The notes: generated from the sequence alone by a model not told the origin. Shown: positions 37,490 through 47,646, counted from the first letter of the stretch. The stretch: 64,000 nucleotides of DNA from Candidatus Tectimicrobiota bacterium (GCA_026005175.1 BPKO01000009.1:95459-159458); one strand, 5' to 3'. Made by a program: numbers and translations.

Positions 37490-38702
37490 ATGCGCGCGCT
37501 TACCCGTGGTTTTGTGGCGCTGGGTCTGGTGGCGCTGCTGGGGTCCCTGGCCACCGCCGCCGAAGTCCTCCGCTTGGGCGCCGTGGCGCCGCTGTCGTCG
37601 CCGGGCAGCTACCAGCAGGGCAAGGAGCTGCTCCTGGGCCTGCAGTGGGCCGTTGACGACTTCAACGCCGCCGGCGGGCTGCTTGGCCGCCGCGTCGAGC
37701 TGGTGGTGGAAGACACCCAGGGGCGGCCGCCGGTAGGGGCCACCGCAGTAGAAAAGCTGATCACCAAAGACGGCGTGGTGGGCCTTGCCGGCGAGTACCA
37801 CAGCTCGGTGTGTAACGCCGAGATCGAGGTGGTGCACCGCTACGGCATCCCCTTTGTCATTGCCTCGTGCTGGTTCGACGGCTTGACCGCCAGGGGTTAT
37901 CCCGAGGTCTTCCGCACCAGCGTTTACAACTCCAAGCAGGCCGAAAACGTCGTCGGCCTCATCCAGGCTGCCGGCTTCCAAAAAGTGGTCGCCTTGGTCG
38001 AGGACACCGACTACGGCATCGGCATTGCCGAAAACATCAAGACCATCATGCAGCGCCAGGGTGCCACGGCAAGCTTTAGCAGCGAGGTGGTGGAGAAGAC
38101 CGGCAAGGACTTCGTGCCCATCCTGCTCAAGTACAAGACGCGCGTCAAGCCCGACTTGCTGATCACCGCCGTCACCCCGCCCGGCGGTTTCTTGCTGCTC
38201 AAGCAGGCACACGAAGTCGGCCTCGCTCCTTCGCCGCAGACGCTGGTGCTCGACGCCACCTGCACGGCGCAAAACGCCGAGGTCTTCTGGGCCGCCCTCA
38301 AGGAAGCGGGCAACTACGTGATGATGGCCTGCCCCTACAGCACCAGCGTGCGCGTCACGGCGCTGGGCGAGGCGATCCGCCGCCGCTACGCCGAGCAGTT
38401 CGGCCGCCAGCCCAACTACCTGCCACTTCAGGGCTACGACGCCATGTATGCCCTGGGCAAGGCCATCGAAGCGGCCCGGCACCCCCGAGCCCAAGCAAGT
38501 GATCGCGGCGCTGGAGCGCTTCGAAGTAACGGGCACGCGCGGGGTGATTCGCTTTTCCAAAGAGCCCGGCGTGTACTACCACCAGTGGAAGGAAGTGCCG
38601 GCGTTTATTTTCCAGTACACGGCGGTGAACCAGTCGCCCGACGCGGCCCGCATCCTCTATCCGCCGGCGTACGCCACTGGGCCCATTGCCAGGCCGCAGT
38701 AA
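37490..38702 (+). CDS. livK: Branched-chain amino acid-type ABC transporter substrate-binding protein, frameshifted
   Basis: Periplasmic binding protein (type I fold) of about 403 residues, start ATG 37490 after GAGGAGGGA. A signal peptide covers residues 1-24 (RGFVALGLVALLGSLATAAE). The core has LRLGAVAPLSSPGSYQQGKELLLGLQWAVDDFNAAGGLLGR, the hinge region VVALVEDTDYGIG, and the C-terminal TGTRGVIRFSK. The frame shifts at the CCCCC run near 38479-38486; one C fewer gives HPEPKQVIAALERF. The ligand cannot be predicted. It sits between the ATPases and permeases, an order common in catabolic liv operons. Confidence 0.88.
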
Positions 38703-38709
38703 GGGGACC

Positions 38710-39598
38710 ATGGACGCCTATCTCCTGGCACAGCTCCTCAACGGCCTGATCTTCGGGCTGCTCTACGCCCTCATCGCCTTGGGGCTGACGGTGGTGTTTG
38801 GCCTCATGCGGGTGGTGAACTTTGCCCACGGCGAGCTGCTGATGCTGGGCGGCTACGGGCTTTATTTCCTCACCGTGCCGCTGGGGTGGCCGCCGCTGCT
38901 CAGCCTGCCGCTGTGCATGCTGGCGGTGTGCCTGGTGGGCGGGCTGGTGGAGCGGCTGCTGCTGCGGCCGGTGTACGCGGCGCGGCTAGAGCGGCCCGAG
39001 GAGTACGCCATCATCGTCACCTTTGGCCTCTCCCTGCTGCTGCAAAACGGCGCCCTGTGGGCCATCGGCCCTTACGAGCTGACGCCGGCTTCCTTCTGGG
39101 CCGGGTCGCACCATGTGGTGGGCGACCTCTACCTGGCCGGCGACCGCCTCTTTGCCGCGGGGGCGGCAGCGCTGCTGCTCGCCGCCACCCTTCTGTTTGT
39201 TTACAAGACCTGGACCGGGCAGGCGCTGCTGGCCACGGCGCAAAGCCGCGTGGGAGCGGCAGTGGTAGGCATTCCCGTGGGACGCATGAGCCTCTATGCC
39301 ATGGGGCCTGGCCGGCGCCCTGGCGGCAGCGGCCGGGGCGCTGCTGGGGCCCATTTTCCTGGTCTATCCCGACGTGGGCACGGTGCCGGTGGTGAAGGCC
39401 TTCGTGATCATCGTGCTGGGCGGCATGGGCTCGGTGCCCGGCAGCATCGCGGGCGCCCTGCTGCTGGGGCTGGTGGAGAGCCTTGGGTCGGTGTACCTGT
39501 CGGTGTCGTACCGCGACGTGTACGCCTTCGTGGTGCTCATGGGGGTGCTGCTGCTGCGGCCTTACGGGCTCTTCGGGCAGCGGGAGCGGCGGGCATGA
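38710..39598 (+). CDS. livH: Branched-chain amino acid-type ABC transporter permease LivH, frameshifted
   Basis: Membrane protein of about 295 residues after repair, start ATG 38710. The LivH hallmarks are the N-terminal LLNGLIFGLLYALIALGLTVVFGLMRVVNFAHGELLMLG and the C-terminal FVIIVLGGMGSVPGSIAGALLLG. The frame shifts at the GGGG run at 39303-39306; one G fewer gives YAMGLAGALAAAAGALLGP. It forms the channel with LivM. The stop overlaps the livM start by four bases. Confidence 0.88.
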
Positions 39599-40557
39599 GC
39601 TGGGGGCGTGGCTGGCTGCTGGGCTTGGGGGTGCTGCTGGCTGCCGCCGTGCCGCTGGCGGTGCAGACGTACTGGCTGCGGGTGTGCGCCACCGCGCTTT
39701 ACTTCATCGTGCTGGCCTCCTCCTGGAACCTGCTGCTGGGCTACGCCGGGCAGCTCTCCTTTGCCCACGCGGCGTTTGCCGGTGTTGGCGCCTACACGGC
39801 GGGCCTGCTCTACAAGTACACGGGGCTCACCCCGGTGCTGGGGGTGCTGCTGGGCGGGGTGGCGGCGGCAGGACTGGGCTATGGCCTGGGGCGCATGTGC
39901 CTGCGGCTGCGCGGTCCTTACCTGGCGCTCATGACCCTCGGCTTTTCCGAAATTCTGCGCCTGGTGGCGCAGGTGGAGTATAAAATCACGCGTGGCTCTC
40001 TTGGCCTGCAGGTGCCCTACCTGTTTGGCGGCACGGGTGGCAGCCACGTGGCCGGGTATTATACGCTTTTAGGGCTGACGCTGGCGACTTTGGGGGGGCT
40101 GGCCTGGCTGGTGCACTCGCGGGCCGGGCTGTACTTGCAGGCCATTCGCGAAGACGAGGACGCAGCAGCGGTGATGGGGGTCGACGTAGTGCGCTGGAAA
40201 GTAACGGCGTTTGTCGTCTCCAGCCTGCTGGCCGGGCTGGCGGGCGGCACCTATGCCCACCTCTTTGTGCGCGTGGTGTCGCCGCAGATGCTGCTGCTGA
40301 GCGAGATGGGGCTCATTCTGGCCATGGCCATCGTCGGCGGCCTGGGCACCCTCGGCGGGCCGGTGCTGGGGGCGGTGGTGCTGGTGTTCGTGCAGGAGCA
40401 GCTGCGCGACTTAAGCCCCCAGGCCCACCTGCTGCTCTTTGCCCTGCTCGTCATCGTGGTGATGCGTTTCTTCCGCCAGGGGCTCTACGGGCTGCTCTTG
40501 GCCCTTGGCGCCCGGTGCCGCCAGAAGCCCCTCTTGCGCTGCGAGGCCCGCGCATGA
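39595..40557 (+). CDS. livM: Branched-chain amino acid-type ABC transporter permease LivM
   Basis: Intact permease of 320 residues. It has FIVLASSWNLLLGYAGQLSFAHAAFAGVGAYTAGLL, GPYLALMTLGFSEILRL, the cytoplasmic AIREDEDAAAVMGVD and GLGTLGGPVLGAVVL, all LivM features. About eight to ten helices. It starts inside the livH stop (ATGA) and its own stop overlaps the guaA-like start in the same way, so the synthase would be translated together with the transporter. Confidence 0.92.
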   Translation: MSWGRGWLLGLGVLLAAAVPLAVQTYWLRVCATALYFIVLASSWNLLLGYAGQLSFAHAAFAGVGAYTAGLLYKYTGLTPVLGVLLGGVAAAGLGYGLGRMCLRLRGPYLALMTLGFSEILRLVAQVEYKITRGSLGLQVPYLFGGTGGSHVAGYYTLLGLTLATLGGLAWLVHSRAGLYLQAIREDEDAAAVMGVDVVRWKVTAFVVSSLLAGLAGGTYAHLFVRVVSPQMLLLSEMGLILAMAIVGGLGTLGGPVLGAVVLVFVQEQLRDLSPQAHLLLFALLVIVVMRFFRQGLYGLLLALGARCRQKPLLRCEARA

Positions 40558-42171
40558 CAAAAGCCATCCACCGCTTTGCCTGGGGCACGCGCGACGACGC
40601 GCAGGTGCTCATCGTTCACTACGGCTCCAAGTCCACCCCGATGATTGCCCAGCAGTTGCGCCAGATCGGCCTACAAAGCCGGGTGATTGCCGCTGCCGAG
40701 CTGCCGGCCGCGGTGGCCAGCGGCTACCGGCCCAAGCTGGTGATTCTCTCTGGCGGCGAAGACAGCGTTTTTAACCCCAGCGCCCCCACCATTGCCGACC
40801 GCGACCTGGGCCGCCCTGCGGCAGCACGGCGTGCTCCTGGGGATTTGCTACGGGGCGCAGCTGCTGGCCGTGAAGCTGGGGGGCAAGGTGGCGGCAGCGG
40901 CCACGCCGGAGTTTGGCGAAGTGCAAGTGCAGCTGCACGCGCCTTTTGGCGCTTACCGCGGCGGCACGGCGGTGATGAACCACAACGACGAGATCGTCGT
41001 CTTGCCGCCGGGGTGGCGGGTGCTGGCCAGCACGGCGCGCTGCCGCCACGCCCTGGTGGGCGGCGAGGGCGTCTACGCCGTGCAGTTCCATCCCGAAGTC
41101 GACCACACCGAAGGCGGCGACGCTCTGCTGGCGCACCTGGCCTTTGACCTGGCGGGCTGCACCCCTGACTACCGCTTCGACCTGGACGCCTACGTGGCGC
41201 GCTGCGTGGCCTGGATGCGGCAAGTGGTGCCTGCCGGCGACGTGGAGCTGGGGCTCTCTGGCGGCGTCGATTCGGCGGTGGCCTTCAAGCTGGCGCAGCA
41301 AGCCTACGGCGAGCGCCTGCACGCCACTTTTGTGGACACCGGCTTTTTGCGCGAGGGGGAGCTCGAGGAAGTGCGGGGCTGGTTTGGCGACGAGGGGGTT
41401 TCTTACCTCGACGCGGCCGAGGCCTTTTACCGCGCCGTGGAGGCCATCCCTTACACCGGCCCGGCGCCCGAAGGCGAAGCCCGCTACTACGACCAGGTGC
41501 GGCGGGCCATTGGCCGGTTCTTCCTCGACACCTTCGTGCAGCAGGCGCGGCAGCGCGGCCGCACCCCGGTGGCCCTGGTACAGGGAACCAACTACGCCGA
41601 CATCATCGAGTCGGTCACCCATCTCAAGGCGCACCATAACGTCGGCGGGCTGCCCGAGCGGCTCGAGGTGGCGGTGGTCGAGCCGCTGGCCGGCCTCTTC
41701 AAGTTCGAGGTGCGGCAGCTGGCCGCCCACCTGGGGCTGCCGCCGGAAATCGTGCACCGCCAGCCCTCGCCCGGCCCCGGGCTGGCCATTCGCATGTGGG
41801 GGCCGGTAACACGGGCCAAGACGCGCGCCTTGCGGCAAGCGACGCGCATTCTGGAAGAGCTGGTACGCAAGCATTACCCCCGACCCGCGGCAGCGGCCGG
41901 CCCAGTACTACGTGGCCCCCTGGCGCCCCTGCCCTCCTGCGGCCTCATGGGCGACGACCGCGTCTACGGCTACGCCTGGGTGATTCGCGGCGTCAGCACG
42001 CGCGAGCGCGAGAGCTACGTCACCGTGGGCGCCTTTTCCTTCTCGCCGGCTTTTTTGCAAGAAGCCGCCCTGCGCCTCACCAACGAGGTTACGCTCGAAG
42101 ACGGCACCCGCTTTGTACGCGTCTTCGTCGAAGTCACCGGCAAGCCCCCTTCCACCACCGAGCCGCACTGA
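40554..42171 (+). CDS. guaA: Glutamine-hydrolysing GMP synthase family protein, frameshifted
   Basis: About 538 residues after repair, with both GMP synthase halves. The glutaminase part has VLIVHYGSKSTPMIAQQLRQ (most GuaA have DFGSQ at this place), the nucleophile cysteine in LLGICYGAQLLA and the HPE of FHPEVDHT. The ATP-pyrophosphatase part has the PP-loop SGGVDSAVA, GTNYADIIES and AHHNVGGLPE; the C-terminal dimerisation part starts at RQPSPGPGLAIRMWG. The frame shifts near 40807 (GGG), and a +1/-1 pair between 41876 and 41928 scrambles about 17 residues. Its translational coupling to livM is unusual for a purine enzyme: it may be a housekeeping gene or a specialised amide-forming paralogue. 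Confidence 0.85.
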
Positions 42172-42240
42172 AAACCGCCCGTTCTGCCTTGACGATCCCT
42201 TATCCCTTTGGTATGGTGGCGCCGTGGAGAGGGGTGTCCC

Positions 42241-42537
42241 ATGGCTGAAGAACAATACGTTACCCGAGATCAGCACCGCGCCGACCTCGCCGAGCTGCGC
42301 AGCGAGCTGAAAGAAGAGCTCGCCGGGTTGCGGCAGGACCTGGCGGTCATGGGCAAGAGCGTCGAGCACCTCACGACCTTGGTCACGGCGCTGCAGAACC
42401 GTATGGACCAGCAGTTTAGCGAGCTGCGTCAAACACAGAACCGGCAGCTCTGGGCCATGATTGTCCTCATTGCTGCCGTCATCGTCAGCGGCTTGCTGCG
42501 GCAATTTGTCTTCCCAGGGGGTCCCCCCGCCCCGTAG
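42241..42537 (+). CDS. Small coiled-coil protein with C-terminal membrane helix
   Basis: Protein of 98 residues, start ATG 42241. The first 70 residues are helical with heptad spacing (LAELRSELKEELAGLRQDL and VEHLTTLVTALQNRMDQQF), then a hydrophobic helix LWAMIVLIAAVIVSGLL and a short tail. It resembles small tail-anchored coiled-coil proteins that often accompany unrelated genes; no specific family can be named. A promoter-like TTGACG...TATGGT lies at about 42189-42217. Confidence 0.6.
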   Translation: MAEEQYVTRDQHRADLAELRSELKEELAGLRQDLAVMGKSVEHLTTLVTALQNRMDQQFSELRQTQNRQLWAMIVLIAAVIVSGLLRQFVFPGGPPAP

Positions 42538-42567
42538 TCCTCCTGGCGCATCCTTCTTTGAAGCCCT

Positions 42568-43338
42568 TCAGTCACGAAACGTGGCCACCACGGGAATGTG
42601 GTCCGAGGGGTTGGGCTGTGCCCGCAAGGCACGAGCCAGGGTGACGCCGGTGCAGCGGGCGGCCAGGGGTGCGGTGACGAGGATGTGGTCGATGCGGAAG
42701 CCCCAGTTGCGGCGGAAGGCGGCGTTGCGGTAGTCCCACCAGCTGTAGAGGCCGCCTTCCTGGTGGTGCAGGCGCAGGGTGTCGTGCAGGCCCCAGGCCA
42801 GCAGGCGAGCAAAAGCCGCCCGCTCCTCGGGATGAAAGAGGATCTCCCCGTCCACTTTGGCCGCATCGTAGACGTCGCGGGGCTCTGGCGCCACGTTGAA
42901 GTCGCCGCAAAGCACCAGCGGCTGCTGCGGCGAGTAGGTGGTGGCCAGAAAGCGGTGCAGCTGCGCCAGCCAGGCCAGCTTGGTGTGGAACTTGGGGGAG
43001 CCTACGGCCTGGCCGTTGGGGACGTAGACGTTGATGAGGCGCAGGCCGCCCACGGTGGCGGCGAGGAAGCGTTTTTCCGCTGCGGCCGGATCCGCCGGCA
43101 AGACAGTGCTCACCTCGGCCAGCGGCAGGCGCGAGAGGATGGCCACGCCGTTGTAAGTCTTCTGGCCGCTGTACACTGCCTGGTAGCCCAGGGCGGCCAG
43201 GGGGGCAACGGGAAAGGCCTCGTCGGCCACCTTGGTCTCTTGCAGGCAGACCACTTCGGGCTGCTCCTGCTGAAGCCAGGCGCACAACAGCTCCAGGCGA
43301 GCACGCAGCGAGTTGACGTTCCAGGTGGCGATGCGCAT
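42568..43338 (-). CDS. xth: Exodeoxyribonuclease III
   Basis: DNA repair AP endonuclease/3' exonuclease of 256 residues. It starts with MRIATWNVNSLRARLELL, then VCLQETKVADEAFP (metal-binding E), GVAILSR, the LRLINVYVPNG motif, LVLCGDFNVAPEPRDVYD (catalytic D and N), and ends with RIDHILVT and NPSDHIPVVATF (catalytic DH). The length and all catalytic residues are normal for ExoIII. The start at 43338 was set by the family N-terminus and GGGAGAAGAG upstream. It is convergent with the coiled-coil gene. Confidence 0.96.
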   Translation of the reverse strand: MRIATWNVNSLRARLELLCAWLQQEQPEVVCLQETKVADEAFPVAPLAALGYQAVYSGQKTYNGVAILSRLPLAEVSTVLPADPAAAEKRFLAATVGGLRLINVYVPNGQAVGSPKFHTKLAWLAQLHRFLATTYSPQQPLVLCGDFNVAPEPRDVYDAAKVDGEILFHPEERAAFARLLAWGLHDTLRLHHQEGGLYSWWDYRNAAFRRNWGFRIDHILVTAPLAARCTGVTLARALRAQPNPSDHIPVVATFRD

Positions 43339-43595
43339 CTCTTCTCCCTTACCAGAGCCGGAAGTGGCGCAGCGCTTTGGCCACCTCGGCATTGGTGTGG
43401 CTCAAGGCCCGCCGGGCCTCGAGCCAGGCGTGCCGCTGCAGAAGCCCCCAGCGTATCCAGCGGCGCAGGAACGGGCTCCTTTGTCCAGAGCGTAAGCCAG
43501 CGCCCTGGCGGCGGTCAAGTCCAGAGGGCGGGGCCGGCGCTTGCCCTGGCGGTGCCGGCGTGCTACAACACCGCCAGCAAAGAGGAGGATCCCCT

Positions 43596-44515
43596 ATGGC
43601 CGAAGCGCAAGCCTCCGCGGTTGGCGTCTTTTCCGCGCCGCCGCCAGAAGAGAGTCCCATTGCCGGAGCCATTGACTTTCACGTGCACTCGGCGCCCGAC
43701 GTCTTTGGCCGCAGCCTCGACGACCTCGAGGTGGCGCGCATTGCCGCGCGCCACGGTATGCGCGCCCTGGTGCTCAAGAACCACGTCACCAGCACGGCCG
43801 ACCGTGCCGCCCTGCTCGCCCGCCTGGTGCCGGAGATCGAGATCTTTGGTGGCATCGTCCTCAACCGCGCGTGGGCGGCCTCAACCCCCACGCCGTGGAG
43901 TGGATGTGGCGCATGCAGGGCCGCCGCGGCCGCGTGGTGTGGCTGCCCACCTTTGACGCCGAAAACCACCTGCGCCGCTTCGGTGTTCCCGGGGAGGGCC
44001 TGCGCGTGGCCCGCGACGGGCGGGTGGTGCCCGAGCTGGAAGCGGTGCTGCAGGTCATCGCCCGCGCCGGCTTGGTGTTGCACACCGGCCACGTCTCGGC
44101 CGAAGAAGTGCTGCTGGTCCTGCGGCGGGCCCGCGAGCTGGGCGTAGCGCGCCTCGTGGTTACCCATGCCATGGCCCAAGTTCCCGGGCTGTCCCTGGCG
44201 CAGATGCAGGAAGCCGCTGCGCTGGGCGCCTATTTGGAGCTGGCCTACCTCACGCACCTGCTGGGGCCGCAGGCGCATCTAGACTGGATGTGCCACTGGC
44301 AGCGCGTGTCGCTCGAGGAGATGGCGCAGGCCATTCGCGCCGTGGGCGCCGAGCACTTCATTTTGAGCACCGACTTGGGGCAGCTGGGCACCCCTATTCC
44401 GCCCGACGGCTACACCTTGCTGGTCACCGGCTTGCAGGCAGCCGGGATCAGCCAGGCCGAGCTCGACCAGATGATGAAGACCAACCCGGCGCGGCTGCTG
44501 GGGCTAGCGGGCTGA
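43596..44515 (+). CDS. DUF6282-type amidohydrolase-like protein, frameshifted
   Basis: About 306 residues after repair. The start has a strong AGAGGAGGAT site. The metal-binding N-terminal motif is AIDFHVHSAPDVFGRS, followed by ARHGMRALVLKNH; the frame then loses a base near 43870 (GCGTGGG). Adding one G gives NRAVGGLNPHAVEWM and continues with VWLPTFDAENH, LVLHTGHVSAEEVL, LVVTHA and FILSTDLGQLGTP, which complete a TIM-barrel amidohydrolase metal site. The substrate is unknown. It is the only gene here whose shift is a deletion of one base. Confidence 0.8.
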
Positions 44516-44613
44516 GGTCCACCCCTGCTGCCGCGGGCAGCACGTCGCGTTGCAAGAGGCGGGTCTGGCATGCTGGCCATTGGGAAACTCGGGGCAGTGC
44601 CCGTGGCGTAGAC

Positions 44614-45162
44614 TCACAGGAGTTGATCGACAGGAATCGCGAGGTCGGGAAAGGCGAGCGGCGTCAGGGTTCCTTGCTGTATCGTCTGTTCGAATTGATA
44701 CGTTCCGTTTACCGGGTGGCGAAAGACGTGCACCCTTCGCTCCTGTAGATTCACCACCCAGTACTCTGGGATCCCGGCCTGGGCATAGAGCTGCTTCTTT
44801 TCGTTCAAATCCTTACTCAGGCTCGTGTCGGCGTATTCGATGATCCAGTAGATGTTTTCAGGATAAGGATGATGACGGCGGTATTCTGGTCCCAGCCGCT
44901 GTACGATTGCCAGGTCCGGTTCGGGCTCTGAGTTGACGGTTGGCAAGGTGATCGGTTTGCCCTGGCGGACTTGCGCCCGCTCTCCGAGCAAGCGCGTCAG
45001 GTATTCGCCGGCATCCGCACTGGCTGAGGCGTGGGATTCGCCTTCTGGAGACATTTCAATAATTTCTCCATTGAGGAATTCCACTTGGCGTCCGTCTAAA
45101 ATCCCCGCCTGAATCATGCGGTGATAGTCCTCCAGGGTCCATTTGGCGGTCGTCAGGGTCAT
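44614..45162 (-). CDS. Uma2 family endonuclease-like protein
   Basis: Protein of 182 residues with the PD-(D/E)XK pattern of the Uma2 (DUF820) family: EFLNGEIIEMSPEG near the N-terminus, PEPDLAIV, then YWIIEYADTSLSKDLNEKKQLYAQAGIPEYWVVNL containing the catalytic E and K. Start ATG 45162 with AAGGGA upstream. Uma2 proteins are abundant in cyanobacteria, Chloroflexi and Deinococcus and are often near mobile or defence genes, but their role is unproven. It stands alone, between the DUF6282 gene and the MmgE/PrpD gene. Confidence 0.9.
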   Translation of the reverse strand: MTLTTAKWTLEDYHRMIQAGILDGRQVEFLNGEIIEMSPEGESHASASADAGEYLTRLLGERAQVRQGKPITLPTVNSEPEPDLAIVQRLGPEYRRHHPYPENIYWIIEYADTSLSKDLNEKKQLYAQAGIPEYWVVNLQERRVHVFRHPVNGTYQFEQTIQQGTLTPLAFPDLAIPVDQLL

Positions 45163-45314
45163 GGACATTCCCTTCAAAGTTCACGCTGTGTCCGGAAGTC
45201 AGATGGCATTCTAGCGTTCTCGCTGGGCGAACGCAACCTGCCAAGCCTGAGGAGGGTGTTATCGGCCGCATCGCTTGGCGGAGGCCCTGACAGACCTCAG
45301 AGAGGGAAAAGCCC

Positions 45315-46697
45315 ATGACTTCCCTTGCCCATAAGATGGCCGACTTTGTCTTCTCTCTGCGCTACGAAGACCTGCCGGCGCCGGTGGTGGCAGCAGCCCG
45401 ACGGCACCTGGCCGACAGCCTGGCGTGCATGGTGGGGGCATTTCACGCAGAGGCGGTAAAGGCCGTGCGGCGGTACGCGCTGTCGCTGGGTGGAAGGCCG
45501 GAGGCCACCCTCATCGGCACCCAGCAGAAAGTGCCGGCAGGGCTGGCGGCGCTCGTCAACGGCACCATGGTGCGCTACCTGGATGCCAACGACATTTTTG
45601 CTTCCCGCGGGGGCAGCGACACGGGCCACTTCAGCGATGCGGTGCCGGCGCTGCTCGCCCTGGCAGAGCGGCACCGGCACAGTGGCAAGGAGCTGGTGAC
45701 CTGCGTGGTCGCCGCCTACGAGCTTCAGGGCGCGCTGGCGGAGGCGTTTCACTTTATGCGGCGGGGCTATCACGCCCTGACACAGGTGCCCTGGACGCTG
45801 CCCATCGTGGCCGCCAGGCTCATGGGCGCTTCGCCCGGGGCCGCCGTTCACGCCTGCGGGCTGTCGGGAACCACGGGCATGGTGCTGAACAGCTGGCTCA
45901 AGCCCTCGGCCGCCATCCCGATGATCAAGGCGGTGGCCGTTGGGCTGGCGGCCCAGCGTGCGGTAGAGGCCGCAGCGCTGGCGGCGCTGGGGGTTACGGC
46001 CCCAGAGGACGCTCTGGAAACAGCCTTTGCGCGCCTGGGGCCGCTTGACAGCGTTCCTGCCGAGCCGGGCCGCTTCGATCTGCTGGGGCGCCGCTGGACC
46101 ATGACCCGCAATATCCTCAAGGCCTATCCGTCGCAGATATACACCCAGGCGGCGGTGCAGGCCGCGCTGGCGCTTCGCCGGCGCGGCGTCACCGCCGAGC
46201 GGGTCGAAACGCTGACGCTGTACGGCCATCGCAACGTATGCGGCGGCGTCCAGGGATCGCCGCAGGCCTTCGCCCCGGCCACCCGCGAGGCGGCCGACCA
46301 CAGCACCCCCTTTGTCATGGCCATGGCGCTGCTGCGGGGCAGGCTGACGCCGAAAGAGTATGAAGGCGCGCCGTGGGAGAACCCGGAAGTGAGGGCGCTG
46401 ATGGCCAGAATCAAGCTGGTGAGAGAGCCGGAGAGAGACCGCGCTCTTGACAGCGAGGGCAAGCTCGGCGTCCGGCTGGTGGCACGCCTGCAAGACGGCA
46501 CCACGGAGGCCGTGGAGGTAGGACAGCCCAAGGGGCATCCCGACGCCCCGTTCGATGAGAATGACCTGCTCGACAAAATGGGCTGGCTGCTAGAAGGCGT
46601 GGCTTCCTCCGATGCCCCCAGGCGCCTGCTGGCGGCGTGCGCCCGCCTCGAGACAGAAGACGACGTGCAGGCCCTGCTGCGGGCGTGCCGGGTCTAG
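45315..46697 (+). CDS. MmgE/PrpD family protein
   Basis: Protein of 460 residues. It has the all-helical N-terminal domain (LADSLACMVGAFHAEAVKAVRRY), the NGTMVRYLDANDIF motif with the conserved aspartate near residue 90, and DTGHFSDAVPALLALAE, all typical of 2-methylcitrate dehydratase and related lyases; the small C-terminal domain starts near AYPSQIYTQAAVQAAL. The family includes 2-methylcitrate dehydratase, cis-aconitate decarboxylase and enzymes of unknown function, so no precise reaction is claimed. Confidence 0.92.
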   Translation: MTSLAHKMADFVFSLRYEDLPAPVVAAARRHLADSLACMVGAFHAEAVKAVRRYALSLGGRPEATLIGTQQKVPAGLAALVNGTMVRYLDANDIFASRGGSDTGHFSDAVPALLALAERHRHSGKELVTCVVAAYELQGALAEAFHFMRRGYHALTQVPWTLPIVAARLMGASPGAAVHACGLSGTTGMVLNSWLKPSAAIPMIKAVAVGLAAQRAVEAAALAALGVTAPEDALETAFARLGPLDSVPAEPGRFDLLGRRWTMTRNILKAYPSQIYTQAAVQAALALRRRGVTAERVETLTLYGHRNVCGGVQGSPQAFAPATREAADHSTPFVMAMALLRGRLTPKEYEGAPWENPEVRALMARIKLVREPERDRALDSEGKLGVRLVARLQDGTTEAVEVGQPKGHPDAPFDENDLLDKMGWLLEGVASSDAPRRLLAACARLETEDDVQALLRACRV

Positions 46698-46990
46698 GGC
46701 GCTTAATCCGCTATGGGCCGTTGGGGTTTGCATCTCTTAGACAGAGGAAGGGAGAGATACTGTCTTGGGTCTGGCAAGGTTCGCTTGCAAGCTGTCAAGC
46801 AGCATGCTGCTGCCGTCCGTCAGAGCGCAAAGGCTGCCCAGCTTGCTACCAGAGTTGAGCAGGACCTGGGGTGGCTCAGTCTACCCGTCGGGAGAATGAG
46901 ACGCATCCAGCGCTTGTGAGGTCTTTGCCCTGCCATCCATACTCGTGCCGCTGCAAACGTGGCAAGACGCGTTCCAGAGGAGAGGCAGGG
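46698..46990 (+). other. Intergenic region with inverted repeats
   Basis: No convincing gene. It holds a perfect 14-base palindrome, AGCAGCATGCTGCT at 46798-46811, and a small hairpin GCAAG-GTTCG-CTTGC at about 46774-46788. A GAGGAGAGGCAGGG ribosome site before 46991 belongs to the lipoprotein gene. Confidence 0.5.
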
Positions 46991-47608
46991 ATGATCCAGG
47001 TCGCAAAAGCGGTGATCTTAGGGGTAGTACTAGGCATAGCGGGAACCGTGTTGCTCACGGCCTGTGGGGGCGGCGGTGATGGGGGAAGCAGGGAAGCCGT
47101 GGCCGGTGAAGACACCCGCGAGGCGGCGCAGACGGCTGCTATCGACACCCTGCAAACGATCCTGTTTGTGTTTGAGACGGGCTTTGACGATTTGGCCGCA
47201 ACCGAAGCCGTCACCCTGGCGTGTCCTGCGGGGGGAAGTGCCACGCTGGTGGGCAACATAGACCTTGTGAGCACAGATGCCACAAGTGGCGCTTTCTCCT
47301 TTGCTGCCGAGATCCGTTTTGCGCAGTGCGACGGTCTTGGCGGCACGCTCGAGGTCAGTGGCTCTGGCACCTTTGATGCCGAGCGGATCTCGGCAAGCAT
47401 GACATTTGATGGCACGGTGGCCAACGGCTGCCGCGTCACTTTTGAACCACTGGAAGAAACGATCATTGTTGACGTCGACACGGGAGCGTTGCTCGCGGGG
47501 GAAGTCAGCGGGGCGCTCACCGCTGACTGCGCGGGGACGGTGGTCACCTGTGCCTGGCAGCGGGTCGACGCTTTTGATTCCGAGGCTGTAGCGGCAGGGT
47601 GTCGCTGA
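46991..47608 (+). CDS. Putative lipoprotein of unknown function
   Basis: Protein of 205 residues with a signal sequence ending in a lipobox (VLLTAC), followed by a glycine-rich linker (GGGGDGGS). The body is acidic, rich in Thr, Ala and Asp, and has regularly spaced cysteines (for example LACPAGG, FAQCDG, NGCRVTF, ADCAGT, VTCAW, AGCR), probably disulfides of a secreted beta-rich domain. Not recognised further. Its stop lies 38 bases before the 9-base palindrome that precedes the WYL regulator gene. Confidence 0.65.
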   Translation: MIQVAKAVILGVVLGIAGTVLLTACGGGGDGGSREAVAGEDTREAAQTAAIDTLQTILFVFETGFDDLAATEAVTLACPAGGSATLVGNIDLVSTDATSGAFSFAAEIRFAQCDGLGGTLEVSGSGTFDAERISASMTFDGTVANGCRVTFEPLEETIIVDVDTGALLAGEVSGALTADCAGTVVTCAWQRVDAFDSEAVAAGCR

Positions 47609-47646
47609 GCCCAGCGCCTTGGCGGCGGCCGCTCTTGCGGCGGTCG

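Noticed and set aside
46798..46811. Palindrome AGCAGCATGCTGCT as an attachment or operator site
   Set aside because: It is a single copy with no integrase, promoter or flanking repeats nearby; reported only as content of the intergenic region.
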